From Faecalicatena_A orotica (GTDB taxonomy: Bacteria > Bacillota > Clostridia > Lachnospirales > Lachnospiraceae): a stretch of DNA of 64,000 nt. The translations under genes were made by a program, and so were the position numbers. Every line of letters begins with the position of its first letter. Positions within the stretch are counted from its first letter, which is position 1. The stretch lies in assembly GCF_040545875.1 (NCBI RefSeq), contig NZ_JBEPMR010000018.1; one strand, 5' to 3'. The notes beneath the pieces are model-generated. The model was given only the letters and a program-made list of their open reading frames with translations. It was not told where the DNA came from and made no database searches. Of the stretch, positions 41,139 to 50,632 are shown in pieces.

Positions 41139-41461
41139 AATTTATAGAAAATCCCCACGAATTAAAAAAATCCTCCTGACAAGAAAATTCTTTTGCTACA
41201 GTTGAAAAAAACTAAAAAATGATGACAACTATGGAAAATTTAACCTTTGTCAGATATTAATAATTATAGACCGAAATATTTCGGGAAGCAGTGTATTTTT
41301 CATAAAGAAAGTATTCACATGTGATTAAAAATAGGTTTTTATAATAAAAGAAACTGCCTTTTTCGTGCGTTTATGGTCATTTGCGTAATACGACAGTTTG
41401 TGATAAGATTCCATCTATTTTGCGCAGTTTCCTTGACAAAACAGGGAGTTAGCGATAGACT
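41139..41461 (+). promoter_or_regulatory. capsule operon promoter region
   Basis: The 420-base gap has no gene. TTGACA (41433-41438) and TAGACT (41456-41461) with 17-bp spacing form the likely main capsule promoter, leaving a leader of about 90 bases. Upstream, CCGAAATATTTCGG (41271-41284) is a perfect 14-bp palindrome and a candidate operator. Confidence 0.65.
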
Positions 41462-41559
41462 AAAGGATGTATCTGATGGTTCATATGATATAGGATAAAT
41501 TTGATGCCATAGATGCTTAAAATGATAGGAATAGATATAAACGACTAGGAGACCGCCAG

Positions 41560-42309
41560 ATGGAAAGATATATTGACATGCATTGCCATATTCTTCCCGG
41601 CGTAGATGATGGGGCTGCTAACATGGAAGAGACAGAGAGGATGCTTCGCATTGCGTATGAAGAAGGAGTCCGCTGTATGATAGCGACACCGCATTATCAC
41701 CCACGCAGAGGGCACGAACAGCCTGAGATACTGAGAAAGAAGCTGACCCTGGTTCGTAAAGCTGCACAGAGGATTGACGACAAATTCCGCATCTACCTAG
41801 GTACGGAAATTTATTTTGGTCAGGATATCCCGGAGAAACTGCGGCAGGGAGAGGTTCTTTCGATGAACCGCAGAAATCAGGTGCTGGTGGAATTTTCTCC
41901 CGCAGATAATTTCAGCTATATAAAGCAGGGGCTTCAGCATATACAGCTTGCGGGCTATGAAGTGATTCTGGCACATGCTGAGAGGTATCTATGCCTGGTT
42001 GATAAGTTTGAACTTACAGAGCATATCTGGAATATGGGAGTTAATATACAGGTTAACTCAGGAAGTATAACAGGAGACTCGGGCAGAAGGGCAAAACAGT
42101 TTGTAAAAGAACTGCTGGAGCATGAGATGGTGTTTGCGGTAGGTTCGGATGCACACAATTCCGGCAGCAGAGCTCCACACATGGAGAAAGCCGCCGCTTA
42201 TGTGAAGAAGAAATATGGCACTGAATATATGAAAAAGATATTTTATACTAATGCAGCAGCCATGCTGAAGAAAATAGAAACTGAGCCGGGACATGAAATG
42301 AGTCATTAA
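41560..42309 (+). CDS. cpsB: CpsB/YwqE-type tyrosine phosphatase (PHP family)
   Basis: A 249-residue metal-dependent phosphatase: N-terminal DMHCHILPGVDDGA metal motif, TPHYHPRRGHE, LVEFSP, AHAERY and the late VGSDAHN motif, the normal PHP metal ligands. It dephosphorylates the CpsD kinase, encoded immediately downstream. First gene after the capsule promoter. Confidence 0.93.
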   Translation: MERYIDMHCHILPGVDDGAANMEETERMLRIAYEEGVRCMIATPHYHPRRGHEQPEILRKKLTLVRKAAQRIDDKFRIYLGTEIYFGQDIPEKLRQGEVLSMNRRNQVLVEFSPADNFSYIKQGLQHIQLAGYEVILAHAERYLCLVDKFELTEHIWNMGVNIQVNSGSITGDSGRRAKQFVKELLEHEMVFAVGSDAHNSGSRAPHMEKAAAYVKKKYGTEYMKKIFYTNAAAMLKKIETEPGHEMSH

Positions 42310-42349
42310 GGCTAGGAATGAGATAAATGAAAGAAGAAGGGTAACTAAC

Positions 42350-43033
42350 ATGCAGGAAATGATCTTAAAAGGGATGGATAAGGATTTCAGGAGTAATGAA
42401 GCGTACAAGACTCTTCGTACTAACTTGGAATTTTCCGGAGCGGATAAGAAAGTTATCGTATTTACAAGCTGCACACCAAACGAAGGGAAGAGTACGGTGT
42501 CCCTGTCCCTGTCAAATTCACTGGCAGAGGCTGGAAAGAAAGTCTTGTTTATTGATGCAGATTTGAGAAAATCTGTACTCGCCGGACGTCAGAAGATGAC
42601 AGGTACGATTAAAGGGCTGTCACACTTTCTGGCAGGCCAGGCTGAAGTGGGCGACATTATGTACAAGACACAGCGCCCGGGACTGGTGGTCATGTTCGCA
42701 GGTGTTGTACCTCCCAACCCGGCAGAGCTTTTGGGACATAAGAAGTTTGAGTCCCTGATCAGCAGCGCAAGAAAAGTATATGACTACATAATTATAGATG
42801 CACCGCCGCTTGGAAGTGTAATCGACAGCGCTATCGTAGCAAAACAGTGTGACGCAGCGGTGCTGGTAATCGCATCCCAGGCAATCAGTTATAAGTTTGC
42901 AAGAAATGTAAAAAAACAGCTTGAAAAGTCAGAATGTCCTATTCTGGGAGTGGTACTGAATAAAGTAGATATGAAACAGAATCAGTATTACGGCCGTTAT
43001 TACGGTAAGTATTACGGCAGCTACGGCGAATAA
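42350..43033 (+). CDS. cpsD: CpsD/CapB-type tyrosine autokinase
   Basis: A 227-residue BY-kinase. Walker A is TSCTPNEGKSTVS (about 42-54), Walker A' is LFIDADLRKS, and Walker B is YIIIDAPPLG. The C-terminal tyrosine cluster YYGRYYGKYYGSYGE carries seven tyrosines for autophosphorylation. It pairs with the Wzz-type membrane activator at 37758 and the CpsB phosphatase upstream to control polymer length and export. Confidence 0.94.
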   Translation: MQEMILKGMDKDFRSNEAYKTLRTNLEFSGADKKVIVFTSCTPNEGKSTVSLSLSNSLAEAGKKVLFIDADLRKSVLAGRQKMTGTIKGLSHFLAGQAEVGDIMYKTQRPGLVVMFAGVVPPNPAELLGHKKFESLISSARKVYDYIIIDAPPLGSVIDSAIVAKQCDAAVLVIASQAISYKFARNVKKQLEKSECPILGVVLNKVDMKQNQYYGRYYGKYYGSYGE

Positions 43034-43097
43034 TAAAGGCCGTAACAGGTGAAAGCCTGTTGTTGATCTGAGTATTGTATGAGGGTGTGAGTGAACA

Positions 43098-44510
43098 ATG
43101 AATCAGAACTTCCTGAAGGGGTGGACCAAGCATTTAGATTTTACCATAATTGACATACTGTGTCTGGAGATCGCATTTTTTATATCTTATTTAATAAGGA
43201 ATGGTTTTCCAAAAGGTGGATTAACAGACCAATATCAGAATATGGTATGGGCGATTGTTTTCGTAAGTATTCTAGTAGTATTTTTCATGAATAGCTATGA
43301 GAATATAATTGGCCGTGGATATGTGGCTGAGATAAAGCAGTCCCTGTTTCATGCAGGAGCAGTTACAGTCGGACTGATTGTATGGATGTTTATTTTTAAA
43401 GAATCAAGTTCGTATTCCAGAATTATCGTAATGGCGATGTATCCGGCTAGTGTTTGCATGATGATTGTTGCAAGATTGTTTTGGAAGAGAATCATCCGAA
43501 TCAGAATCCGCGGAAAAAAAGTACTCAGAAAAGTCCTGATTATTTCCACGGACGGCAGGATTGAGGATACAATTGAAGGACTCCTGCAGCCGTATAGAGA
43601 CTACCAACTAACAGCATGTGCAGTTTATGATAAACCTGATAAAGTAGGGCAGGTTATTAAATATGTCCCTGTCGTAGCTGATAAGGACAATATCATTAAA
43701 TACATACAGGATAACATTATAGACGAAGTGTTTATCGATCTTCCGGGTTATGAAAAAGAAGCAGAAAGGCTGATGAGCATTTTTGTGAGCATGGGTCTGG
43801 TCGCTCATGTGAACCTTGCAAGATTCACAACGAATGTTGAGAATAAAAAGATTCAAAGGTTTGCAGGCTATATGGTATTATCCTCAAGCATGAAATTTGC
43901 AACACCGCGGCAATTGTTCTTCAAACGAACCCTGGATATTCTGGGTGCCCTGGTGGGATTACTTATAACAGGAATTGCATTTCTGATATTTGCACCGATC
44001 ATCAAGAAGCAGTCACCGGGCCCTGTGTTCTTTTCACAGGAAAGGGTAGGACGCAATGGAAGACGGTTTCGAATATATAAATTCCGCACAATGTATCCTG
44101 ATGCAGAGGAGCGGAAGAAAGAACTGATGGCTCAGAATAAAATGAGCGGGTTCATGTTCAAGATGGACAATGACCCGAGAATCATCCCGATAGGACATTT
44201 CCTGAGGAAAAGCAGTATTGATGAACTTCCCCAGTTCCTGAATGTTCTTAAAGGCGAGATGAGCCTGGTAGGCACAAGGCCACCGACAGTGGATGAGTAT
44301 GAGCAGTATGAAGTCAGGCATCGCAAGCGGCTCGCAATGCGGCCGGGACTAACCGGTATGTGGCAGGTAAGCGGGAGAAGCGACATCGTGGACTTCGAGA
44401 AAGTCGTAGAGCTGGATGCCCAGTACATAACAGAATGGACATTGGGGCTGGATCTGAAGATCATTTGGAGAACAGTGCTTATTGTGTTGGGTCAGAAGGG
44501 GGCAGTCTGA
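43098..44510 (+). CDS. undecaprenyl-phosphate sugar-phosphate transferase (initiating enzyme)
   Basis: A 470-residue polyprenyl glycosylphosphotransferase of the WbaP/CpsE type. Five membrane helices and a CoA-binding-like domain make up the first 270 residues. The bacterial sugar transferase domain follows with FKRTLDILGAL, SPGPVFFSQERVG, YKFRTM, SSIDELPQFLNVLKGEMSLVGTRP and MRPGLTGMWQVSGR. It would load the first sugar phosphate on the lipid carrier. Which sugar cannot be told. Last gene of the conserved, less AT-rich head of the locus. Confidence 0.93.
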   Translation: MNQNFLKGWTKHLDFTIIDILCLEIAFFISYLIRNGFPKGGLTDQYQNMVWAIVFVSILVVFFMNSYENIIGRGYVAEIKQSLFHAGAVTVGLIVWMFIFKESSSYSRIIVMAMYPASVCMMIVARLFWKRIIRIRIRGKKVLRKVLIISTDGRIEDTIEGLLQPYRDYQLTACAVYDKPDKVGQVIKYVPVVADKDNIIKYIQDNIIDEVFIDLPGYEKEAERLMSIFVSMGLVAHVNLARFTTNVENKKIQRFAGYMVLSSSMKFATPRQLFFKRTLDILGALVGLLITGIAFLIFAPIIKKQSPGPVFFSQERVGRNGRRFRIYKFRTMYPDAEERKKELMAQNKMSGFMFKMDNDPRIIPIGHFLRKSSIDELPQFLNVLKGEMSLVGTRPPTVDEYEQYEVRHRKRLAMRPGLTGMWQVSGRSDIVDFEKVVELDAQYITEWTLGLDLKIIWRTVLIVLGQKGAV

Positions 44511-44823
44511 GGATGGAAACTCAAAATAATAACAATTATTTGGAGGTAAGGGACGTATATATAAATTGTTAAAATAACTGAGTCGTACACGGAAATTGGC
44601 TTCAAAAATAATATTACAACATAAAGATTACTGAGACTGATATAGCGTCAGGGCTTGAATTAAAATGAAAGTATGTTGAAAAATGCTTGGATCGTAACCA
44701 CAGAAGTTAGTTTTGCTTGAATAATAGAATTATTACTCATCAGTATCATACTTACTTGGATAACGAAAAGAATCAGGTTTATACAAAAGATATTTTCAAG
44801 AAGGATTGATAGAGGAGGTACAT
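44511..44823 (+). other. 313-base gap at the border of the AT-rich capsule part
   Basis: No gene or clear promoter is seen. Base composition becomes visibly more AT-rich here and stays so to 57 kb. This marks the junction between the conserved capsule head and the variable glycosyltransferase block. Confidence 0.5.
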
Positions 44824-46089
44824 ATGACAGAGAAAAAACAGCTGTTGATATATGCGCATTATTACATACCAGACACAGCTTCCACCGGCCAAATTCTCAG
44901 AGAACTAGCCGAGGGTATGTTGGATATCTTTGACATTACCGTGATTTGTGTTGTTCCGAGCTATCTGGGGACGATTGAAGAGAATTATAAGACACAGAAG
45001 TACTACGAAGAAGAAATCAATGGGGTGAAGGTGCTACGCATCCGAGTTCCAGAGTTCAACAAGACAAATAAAATTAGTCGAATCAAAAACATTCTCGGCT
45101 ATTTCTTTGGGGCGATGGCAACGACATTCAAGGTAGGTAAACTTGACTACGTGTTCTCCATCTCCCAGCCTCCCATTCTTGGCGGCCTGATCGGCGTAAT
45201 AGGCAAGTGGGTGAAACATGCCAAGTACATCTATAACATTCAGGATTTCAACCCAGAACAAACGATGGCTGTTGGTTACAGTAAAAATCCACTGCTATTG
45301 AAAGTCATGATGTGGTTTGATAAATTCAGCTGTAAGCACAGTGATTTAGTAATTACAGTTGGCCGCGATCTAGTTGATACCATGAAAAAGCGGTTTAAGG
45401 GAAAAAAATTACCTAATATTGCTCTGATAAACAATTGGATCGATGAAAACCAGATTTATCCACTACCGAGGAATCATGAGAAGGTAGTTGTCTTTAAGAA
45501 ACAGTATGGGCTAGATGGCAAGTTTGTAATCATGTATTCCGGTAATATCGGGCTTTACTACGATCTTGAAAATATCATTAAGGTTATTGAGAAATTTAAA
45601 GGTGCAAAAACACCTGATGTACGTGACGTGGTTTTCGCATTTGTAGGGGCGGGATCCATACTGGATAAACTGGTACTGTATGTCAGAAAACATTGCATGG
45701 AAAATGTAGTTTTTATTCCGTATCAAGATAAGGCAGATTTGAATTACAGTCTAAATGCTGGCGATGTCCATTTGTGCGTAAACGCCAAGGGTATTAAAGG
45801 GGTTAGCTGTCCAAGCAAATATTATGGTCTGGCTGCATCAGGAAAGCCTGTAATAGGAATATTGGAACAAGACTCAGAAGTACAGTGGCTGATAGAACAG
45901 TCTGGTAATGGGCTTTGCTGTGAACCCGGAGACTATGCTGGAATTGAAAAGATGATTGGCTGGTTTATTAAGATGGCTGGAACGGTTGAACTAACAGATA
46001 TGGGGAGAAAGGGCAGGACATATCTGGAAAAGAATCTGACTAAAGAAATATCTATTGAAAAGTATAAGAAATGCATTTTAGAGTGCTAA
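44824..46089 (+). CDS. glycosyltransferase family 4 (WbuB-like)
   Basis: A 421-residue GT-B transferase. It begins with LLIYAHYYIPDTASTGQILRELAEGM (quoted by its ends), an N-terminal nucleotide-sugar transferase half like WbuB, and has a Rossmann C-terminal half with MYSGNIGLYYDLENII, FVGAGS and the donor-site region LAASGKPVIGILEQDSE. GAGGAGGT before ATG 44824 fixes the start. First gene of the variable block. Confidence 0.9.
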   Translation: MTEKKQLLIYAHYYIPDTASTGQILRELAEGMLDIFDITVICVVPSYLGTIEENYKTQKYYEEEINGVKVLRIRVPEFNKTNKISRIKNILGYFFGAMATTFKVGKLDYVFSISQPPILGGLIGVIGKWVKHAKYIYNIQDFNPEQTMAVGYSKNPLLLKVMMWFDKFSCKHSDLVITVGRDLVDTMKKRFKGKKLPNIALINNWIDENQIYPLPRNHEKVVVFKKQYGLDGKFVIMYSGNIGLYYDLENIIKVIEKFKGAKTPDVRDVVFAFVGAGSILDKLVLYVRKHCMENVVFIPYQDKADLNYSLNAGDVHLCVNAKGIKGVSCPSKYYGLAASGKPVIGILEQDSEVQWLIEQSGNGLCCEPGDYAGIEKMIGWFIKMAGTVELTDMGRKGRTYLEKNLTKEISIEKYKKCILEC

Positions 46090-46123
46090 AGCTTTTTTGA
46101 AAGTCTGAGTGAAGGAGAAATAT

Positions 46124-46960
46124 ATGGCTGCAGATATTACAGCAATTATTTTAACGAAAGATGAAGAAATCAATATTGCAGATTGTATAAAATCGATAGT
46201 TACAACTGTTAAGCGCATCATTGTTATAGATAGCTATAGTTCTGACCATACCGTTGAAATTGCTGAAGAATGTGGTGCTGAAGTTATACAACATAGATTC
46301 GTAACACATGCGAAGCAATTCAAGTATGCCGTAGAAGCTTCAAATATTTCTACCACATGGATATTACGGATAGATGCGGATGAAAGACTAACACCAGAAT
46401 CGGCACTGGAGCTAGAGCTGACCTGTAATGAGAATGAAAAAACTGATGTTACAGGAGTAATTGTTAGATTTAAAAAGAATTTTTTAGGAAAAGATCTGTA
46501 TCATGGAGGCGTCTATCCATGGAAAAAGATGGTCTGCTACAAAACTGGAAAAGGTGATATAGAAAATAGGGAAATGGATGAACATATTATCGTTTCGGAG
46601 GGAAAGGTTGTTGAATTAAAGAATGATTCATTGCACTTAGATTTTAAGTCCTTAGAGGTTTGGACTTCTAAACATAATTGGTATTCTACAAAAGAAGCAT
46701 CTGATTATGAAAAGGAGTACACAGAAGGGGACAGTATCGAACAAAGATCTCTGAAGACGCTCTTTAAAGCAAAAATATATTATAAACTTCCTATTGGTAC
46801 TAGAGCACATTTATATTATTTATATAGGTATTATTTCAAAATGGGTTTTCTGGATGGACGAGAGGGCCAGATATATGCATTTCTGCAAGCTTATTGGTAT
46901 CGATATTTAGTTGACGCAAAGATATACGAGAAAACGAAATCTATTGAAGGTCAGAAGTAA
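46124..46960 (+). CDS. glycosyltransferase family 2
   Basis: A 278-residue GT-A transferase: TAIILTKDEEINIADCI at the N-terminus, VIDSYSSDHTVEIA, and the metal-binding LRIDADERLTPE (the DxD) near 85-95. This matches the small WaaE/KdtX-like GT2 enzymes. The start ATG 46124 has GAAGGAG upstream. Closely packed with the next gene (16 bases). Confidence 0.9.
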   Translation: MAADITAIILTKDEEINIADCIKSIVTTVKRIIVIDSYSSDHTVEIAEECGAEVIQHRFVTHAKQFKYAVEASNISTTWILRIDADERLTPESALELELTCNENEKTDVTGVIVRFKKNFLGKDLYHGGVYPWKKMVCYKTGKGDIENREMDEHIIVSEGKVVELKNDSLHLDFKSLEVWTSKHNWYSTKEASDYEKEYTEGDSIEQRSLKTLFKAKIYYKLPIGTRAHLYYLYRYYFKMGFLDGREGQIYAFLQAYWYRYLVDAKIYEKTKSIEGQK

Positions 46961-46976
46961 ATTAGGAGTTACTCTA

Positions 46977-48176
46977 ATGAATAATACGAATTGTAGTATA
47001 AAACCGATTGTATTCATTTTTATTGGTGGTTACTTACCGGCAAAAAAGCAAGGTGGTCCGGTAACAAGTATAAGAAATTTTGTCGAACATTTCAGTTCAA
47101 AATATGAAATTAGAATTGTATGCTCCAACCATGAGATGGGGAGTAAAGAGTGCTTTAAGAATATTTGTGATGGGTGGAACCAAAGAGATCTTGAGTATGT
47201 TTATTATTTGTCAGTTAAGAACTTTACGGTAAGGAAATTTACTGAACTGATGACTCCTTTCTCAAATAGAATTCATGTAGCATATCTTTCTGGTATATAT
47301 ATAACTAAACTTAATCTACCGGCAATTAACGCGTGCCGCAAGCTTCATGTACCAGTTGTATTGGCTCCACGGGGGGATATTATGCGTAATGCAATCCGTA
47401 TGAACGGATTTATTAGTGCTATGAAAAAATATTGTTACCTAGCATTTTCAAAATATTCAGGAATCTATAGCAATATGATAATCCAGGCTACTAGTGATGA
47501 AGAAAAGATAGGGGCAAAGAAATACTTGGGCATAAATGAGGAAGATATCTTCTTGATTCCAAATCTCCCTATGGCACCTTCCTATAAAACTGAAATAACC
47601 AAAGAAAAAGACCAGATTCGGCTAATTTTCATTTCCAGAATAATGATAAAAAAGAACTTGAAACATGCAATACAGATAATTGCAGATATACCAGACTTTA
47701 TAGATGTTGAATTAGATATTTTTGGACCAATCGAAGAGGACAGCTATTGGAATGAGTGTCAGACCTTGATTCATCAAATAAAAGCTAGAAGTAAAAGAAT
47801 TAATTATTGCGGAAGCTTAGCACCTGAAGATGCCAAAAGTATTTACAAAAACTACGATGCCTTCTTATTCCCAACCCTTAGTGAAAACTATGGACATGTA
47901 ATTGCAGAGGCTTTGTTAAATGACTGTATGGCAATAATAAGCCGTGGGACAACGCCTTGGGATGGATATGAGGGGAATGGCGTGTATCTTGGTAATCTGG
48001 ATTCTACAGATGAATTTGTGAAAAAGATCGTCAGTATCGCAAAAATGTCATCTGCTGAATATGAGATAGCACTGCGGAGTAATAGAATCTATATTTCAAG
48101 TGCTTTAAAAATTGATTCTGTAAAGAATGAATATGAGAAAATGTTTGAAATAGCCCGGTATAAGATGGCTAAATAG
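46977..48176 (+). CDS. glycosyltransferase (GT4-like)
   Basis: A 399-residue GT-B protein. FIGGYLPAKKQGGP opens the N-domain. The C-domain has LIFISRIMIKKNLKHAIQII, DIFGPIEEDSYW, and the donor-binding FLFPTLSENYGHVIAEAL with the conserved Glu. AGGAG precedes ATG 46977. Confidence 0.9.
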   Translation: MNNTNCSIKPIVFIFIGGYLPAKKQGGPVTSIRNFVEHFSSKYEIRIVCSNHEMGSKECFKNICDGWNQRDLEYVYYLSVKNFTVRKFTELMTPFSNRIHVAYLSGIYITKLNLPAINACRKLHVPVVLAPRGDIMRNAIRMNGFISAMKKYCYLAFSKYSGIYSNMIIQATSDEEKIGAKKYLGINEEDIFLIPNLPMAPSYKTEITKEKDQIRLIFISRIMIKKNLKHAIQIIADIPDFIDVELDIFGPIEEDSYWNECQTLIHQIKARSKRINYCGSLAPEDAKSIYKNYDAFLFPTLSENYGHVIAEALLNDCMAIISRGTTPWDGYEGNGVYLGNLDSTDEFVKKIVSIAKMSSAEYEIALRSNRIYISSALKIDSVKNEYEKMFEIARYKMAK

Positions 48177-48244
48177 GGCATCCACTTCTAATAAAGTAAC
48201 AGTGGTTAGTTGTCTGCTGTTTCAATTGAAATGGGAGGATGTAT

Positions 48245-49387
48245 ATGAAGATAACAATAATAACAGGCCCTTTTTTGTGTTTGCCTCCTCACACTATTGG
48301 TGCCGTGGAAAAACTGTGGTATGGTTTGGGAGACTATTGGAGGAAGTATGGACATGAAGTTGTATTCATTAGTAAAAGACCACTACTGGGAAAGAATGAT
48401 GATAATAATATTTATTTAAAAGGTAGCGACAGAAGTGGACGTTGGATATACGATTTCCTTATTGATTTTATTTATTCCCTTAAAGCATTGCTACGAATGC
48501 CTAAAACAGATGTTGTAGTTTTAAATACTTTGTGGTCACCACTGATGATAAGACTATTTCGTTTTAAATATAAGTTATCTATATTTAGTGTTGAGAGATT
48601 TCCTAAAAAACAAATAGGAGTCTATGACCGAATTGGCGGGGTTGATTTATTTCGATGCAATTCAACTGCAGTATATAACGCTGTTAAAAAACAAGCTCCA
48701 GCTTCTATTGAGAAATCACTAATCGTACCAAATTATATTGATACTAATATTTTTTCGGAAAGATTGCATGAAGGCAAACAAAATAATACTGTAATCATTT
48801 CTTTTGCAGGGCGTGTAAATAAAGAAAAGGGATTAGATTACCTTTTTAAGGCTTGTAATCATGTCGCCGAAAGTTGTAAGATTCAGATTATTATTCGGGT
48901 AGTTGGTGCGCGTGATACGGCGAGGGGCGGCAGTGGTGAAGAATATGCAAGACATTTGGACGAATTAGCGCCATTTTGTAAAGTTGAATGGATTGATGCA
49001 ATTTATAATCCTAATCATTTAGCTGAAACATTACGACAGTCGGATATATTTTGTTATCCTTCTATTGCTGAACAGGGCGAGACCTTTGGTGTTGCGCCGT
49101 TAGAGGCAATGGGATTAGGTATACCTATTATTGTATCTAGTCTTGAGTGTTTTGGGGATTTTGTTATCAATGGTGAAAATGCTCTAACATTTAATCACCA
49201 TTCAATGGATCCAGTTCATGAATTAGAAAGCGCATTATTTACATTAATTGAAAATAAAAAGAAAAGACAAGAAATCGGGAAAAAAGGAGCTATTACAGCT
49301 CAAAAATTTAATGCACAAAATGTGGCACAACAGTATTTGAACATATTTGAGCAATATTTGAATAAGAAGGACGCTGCCAAAAAATAG
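48245..49387 (+). CDS. glycosyltransferase family 4
   Basis: A 380-residue GT-B transferase. The C-terminal half has VIISFAGRVNKEKGLDYL, CYPSIAEQGETFGVAPLEAMGLG (EX7E donor motif, quoted by its core GETFGVAPLEAM) and IIVSSLECFGDFV. GGGAGG at 48233-48238 favours ATG 48245 over ATG 48239. Confidence 0.92.
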   Translation: MKITIITGPFLCLPPHTIGAVEKLWYGLGDYWRKYGHEVVFISKRPLLGKNDDNNIYLKGSDRSGRWIYDFLIDFIYSLKALLRMPKTDVVVLNTLWSPLMIRLFRFKYKLSIFSVERFPKKQIGVYDRIGGVDLFRCNSTAVYNAVKKQAPASIEKSLIVPNYIDTNIFSERLHEGKQNNTVIISFAGRVNKEKGLDYLFKACNHVAESCKIQIIIRVVGARDTARGGSGEEYARHLDELAPFCKVEWIDAIYNPNHLAETLRQSDIFCYPSIAEQGETFGVAPLEAMGLGIPIIVSSLECFGDFVINGENALTFNHHSMDPVHELESALFTLIENKKKRQEIGKKGAITAQKFNAQNVAQQYLNIFEQYLNKKDAAKK

Positions 49388-49429
49388 AGAGAGTTATAGA
49401 GAGCAACGGTCTTGTAAAGGAGTTTTGGA

Positions 49430-50632
49430 ATGATAAGTATTAATAAGAAGAAGGCCGCGCTCATGGTTACAGGTATGTTACTGTTACTTGCTGATATTGT
49501 ATACTGTAGCGGGACGGAATGGATATGGGCTTCAGGATACAAAATGACATTTCCAAATGAATCAAATGCAAATATGCTTATTTGGTTAGCTTGTGTACTC
49601 ATATGTATATGGGTGTTCTCATGGTCGCCCAAATATATTTATTTCAATAGATCGGTACAGATAATCGTAATAATTACAGTGTTGGTTTCATTAATTTGGA
49701 TGCTTATAACCTTGACCGGATCAAATACCATATTCACTATTTTTGTTAGACAGTATTCACCGTTTATGCTGATGTTTGTAGCAACGCTTGTATTAGGCAT
49801 TGATAAAACGATTTTTGATTTGGCAGTTCTGATTTCGAAATACATCATGATTTTAGCGTTGGGACTGACTGTCTATCATGAATTAAGCTTTCTTGTTCAA
49901 TATGGTTTGACAATGAGAAGCCAATCTAGCGCAATTCATGTTTATTACTGGGAAGGCATAATGAGTTGGCTTTTCTATGTGTTCAATACAGCCCCTAAAA
50001 AAGATGTGGCAATAATCCGAATAGGAACAATTATATTTCTGGTTGCTTCTTTGCTTACTGCAAGTAGAAGTAATATTTTGATTGCGTTTCTTTGCATATT
50101 ATTATATTTTAAGCGCTCGTATGAGCATAGACATTTGAAATTAGGAGCATATATAAAAATTGCTATGACCGCAATCGTTGGAATAATGTTATTTAGTTAT
50201 TTTGTTCCGGATATGTTTCTAAGTCTGCTAAATAGATTGTTTTTGGATTCTCGAAGTGGTCAGTATGAAGCATTTTTTCAACAGGTATCCTTAGGTAAAC
50301 TTTTCATCGGACAAGGTGCTGGAGCGACATATTCTTTTTCAAGATTTGATAATTTCGCATATGTCGATAACGCTAATCTGGTAATGGCTTTTAGATATGG
50401 CATGATACCTACAATTGGTATGTTATTATTACAAGTAATGGCTTTAGCAAAAAGCTTTGTTAGGAAAGAAAGTAGGAGTTGGCAAATTGTCTTTGTTTGG
50501 TTACTTGTAACAAATGGTTTTTCAGTGTACTTGAATTATAAGATTACATGGGGGTATTTCATTTTGTGGATTACCGTCGGACATATATTGAGTAACAGAA
50601 AGATTTGCGGAAGGAATAATATTTATGAATAG
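49430..50632 (+). CDS. Wzy-type polysaccharide polymerase (O-antigen polymerase-like)
   Basis: A 400-residue integral membrane protein with about ten helices and a long polar loop near 265-310 (NRLFLDSRSGQYEAFFQQVSLGK..., then GQGAGATYSFS). This is the O-antigen polymerase/ligase pattern, which joins repeat units on the outer face of the membrane. Sequence conservation in Wzy is low, so the call rests on topology, length and position beside Wzx. AAAGGAG precedes the start and it overlaps wzx by eight bases. Confidence 0.75.
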   Translation: MISINKKKAALMVTGMLLLLADIVYCSGTEWIWASGYKMTFPNESNANMLIWLACVLICIWVFSWSPKYIYFNRSVQIIVIITVLVSLIWMLITLTGSNTIFTIFVRQYSPFMLMFVATLVLGIDKTIFDLAVLISKYIMILALGLTVYHELSFLVQYGLTMRSQSSAIHVYYWEGIMSWLFYVFNTAPKKDVAIIRIGTIIFLVASLLTASRSNILIAFLCILLYFKRSYEHRHLKLGAYIKIAMTAIVGIMLFSYFVPDMFLSLLNRLFLDSRSGQYEAFFQQVSLGKLFIGQGAGATYSFSRFDNFAYVDNANLVMAFRYGMIPTIGMLLLQVMALAKSFVRKESRSWQIVFVWLLVTNGFSVYLNYKITWGYFILWITVGHILSNRKICGRNNIYE

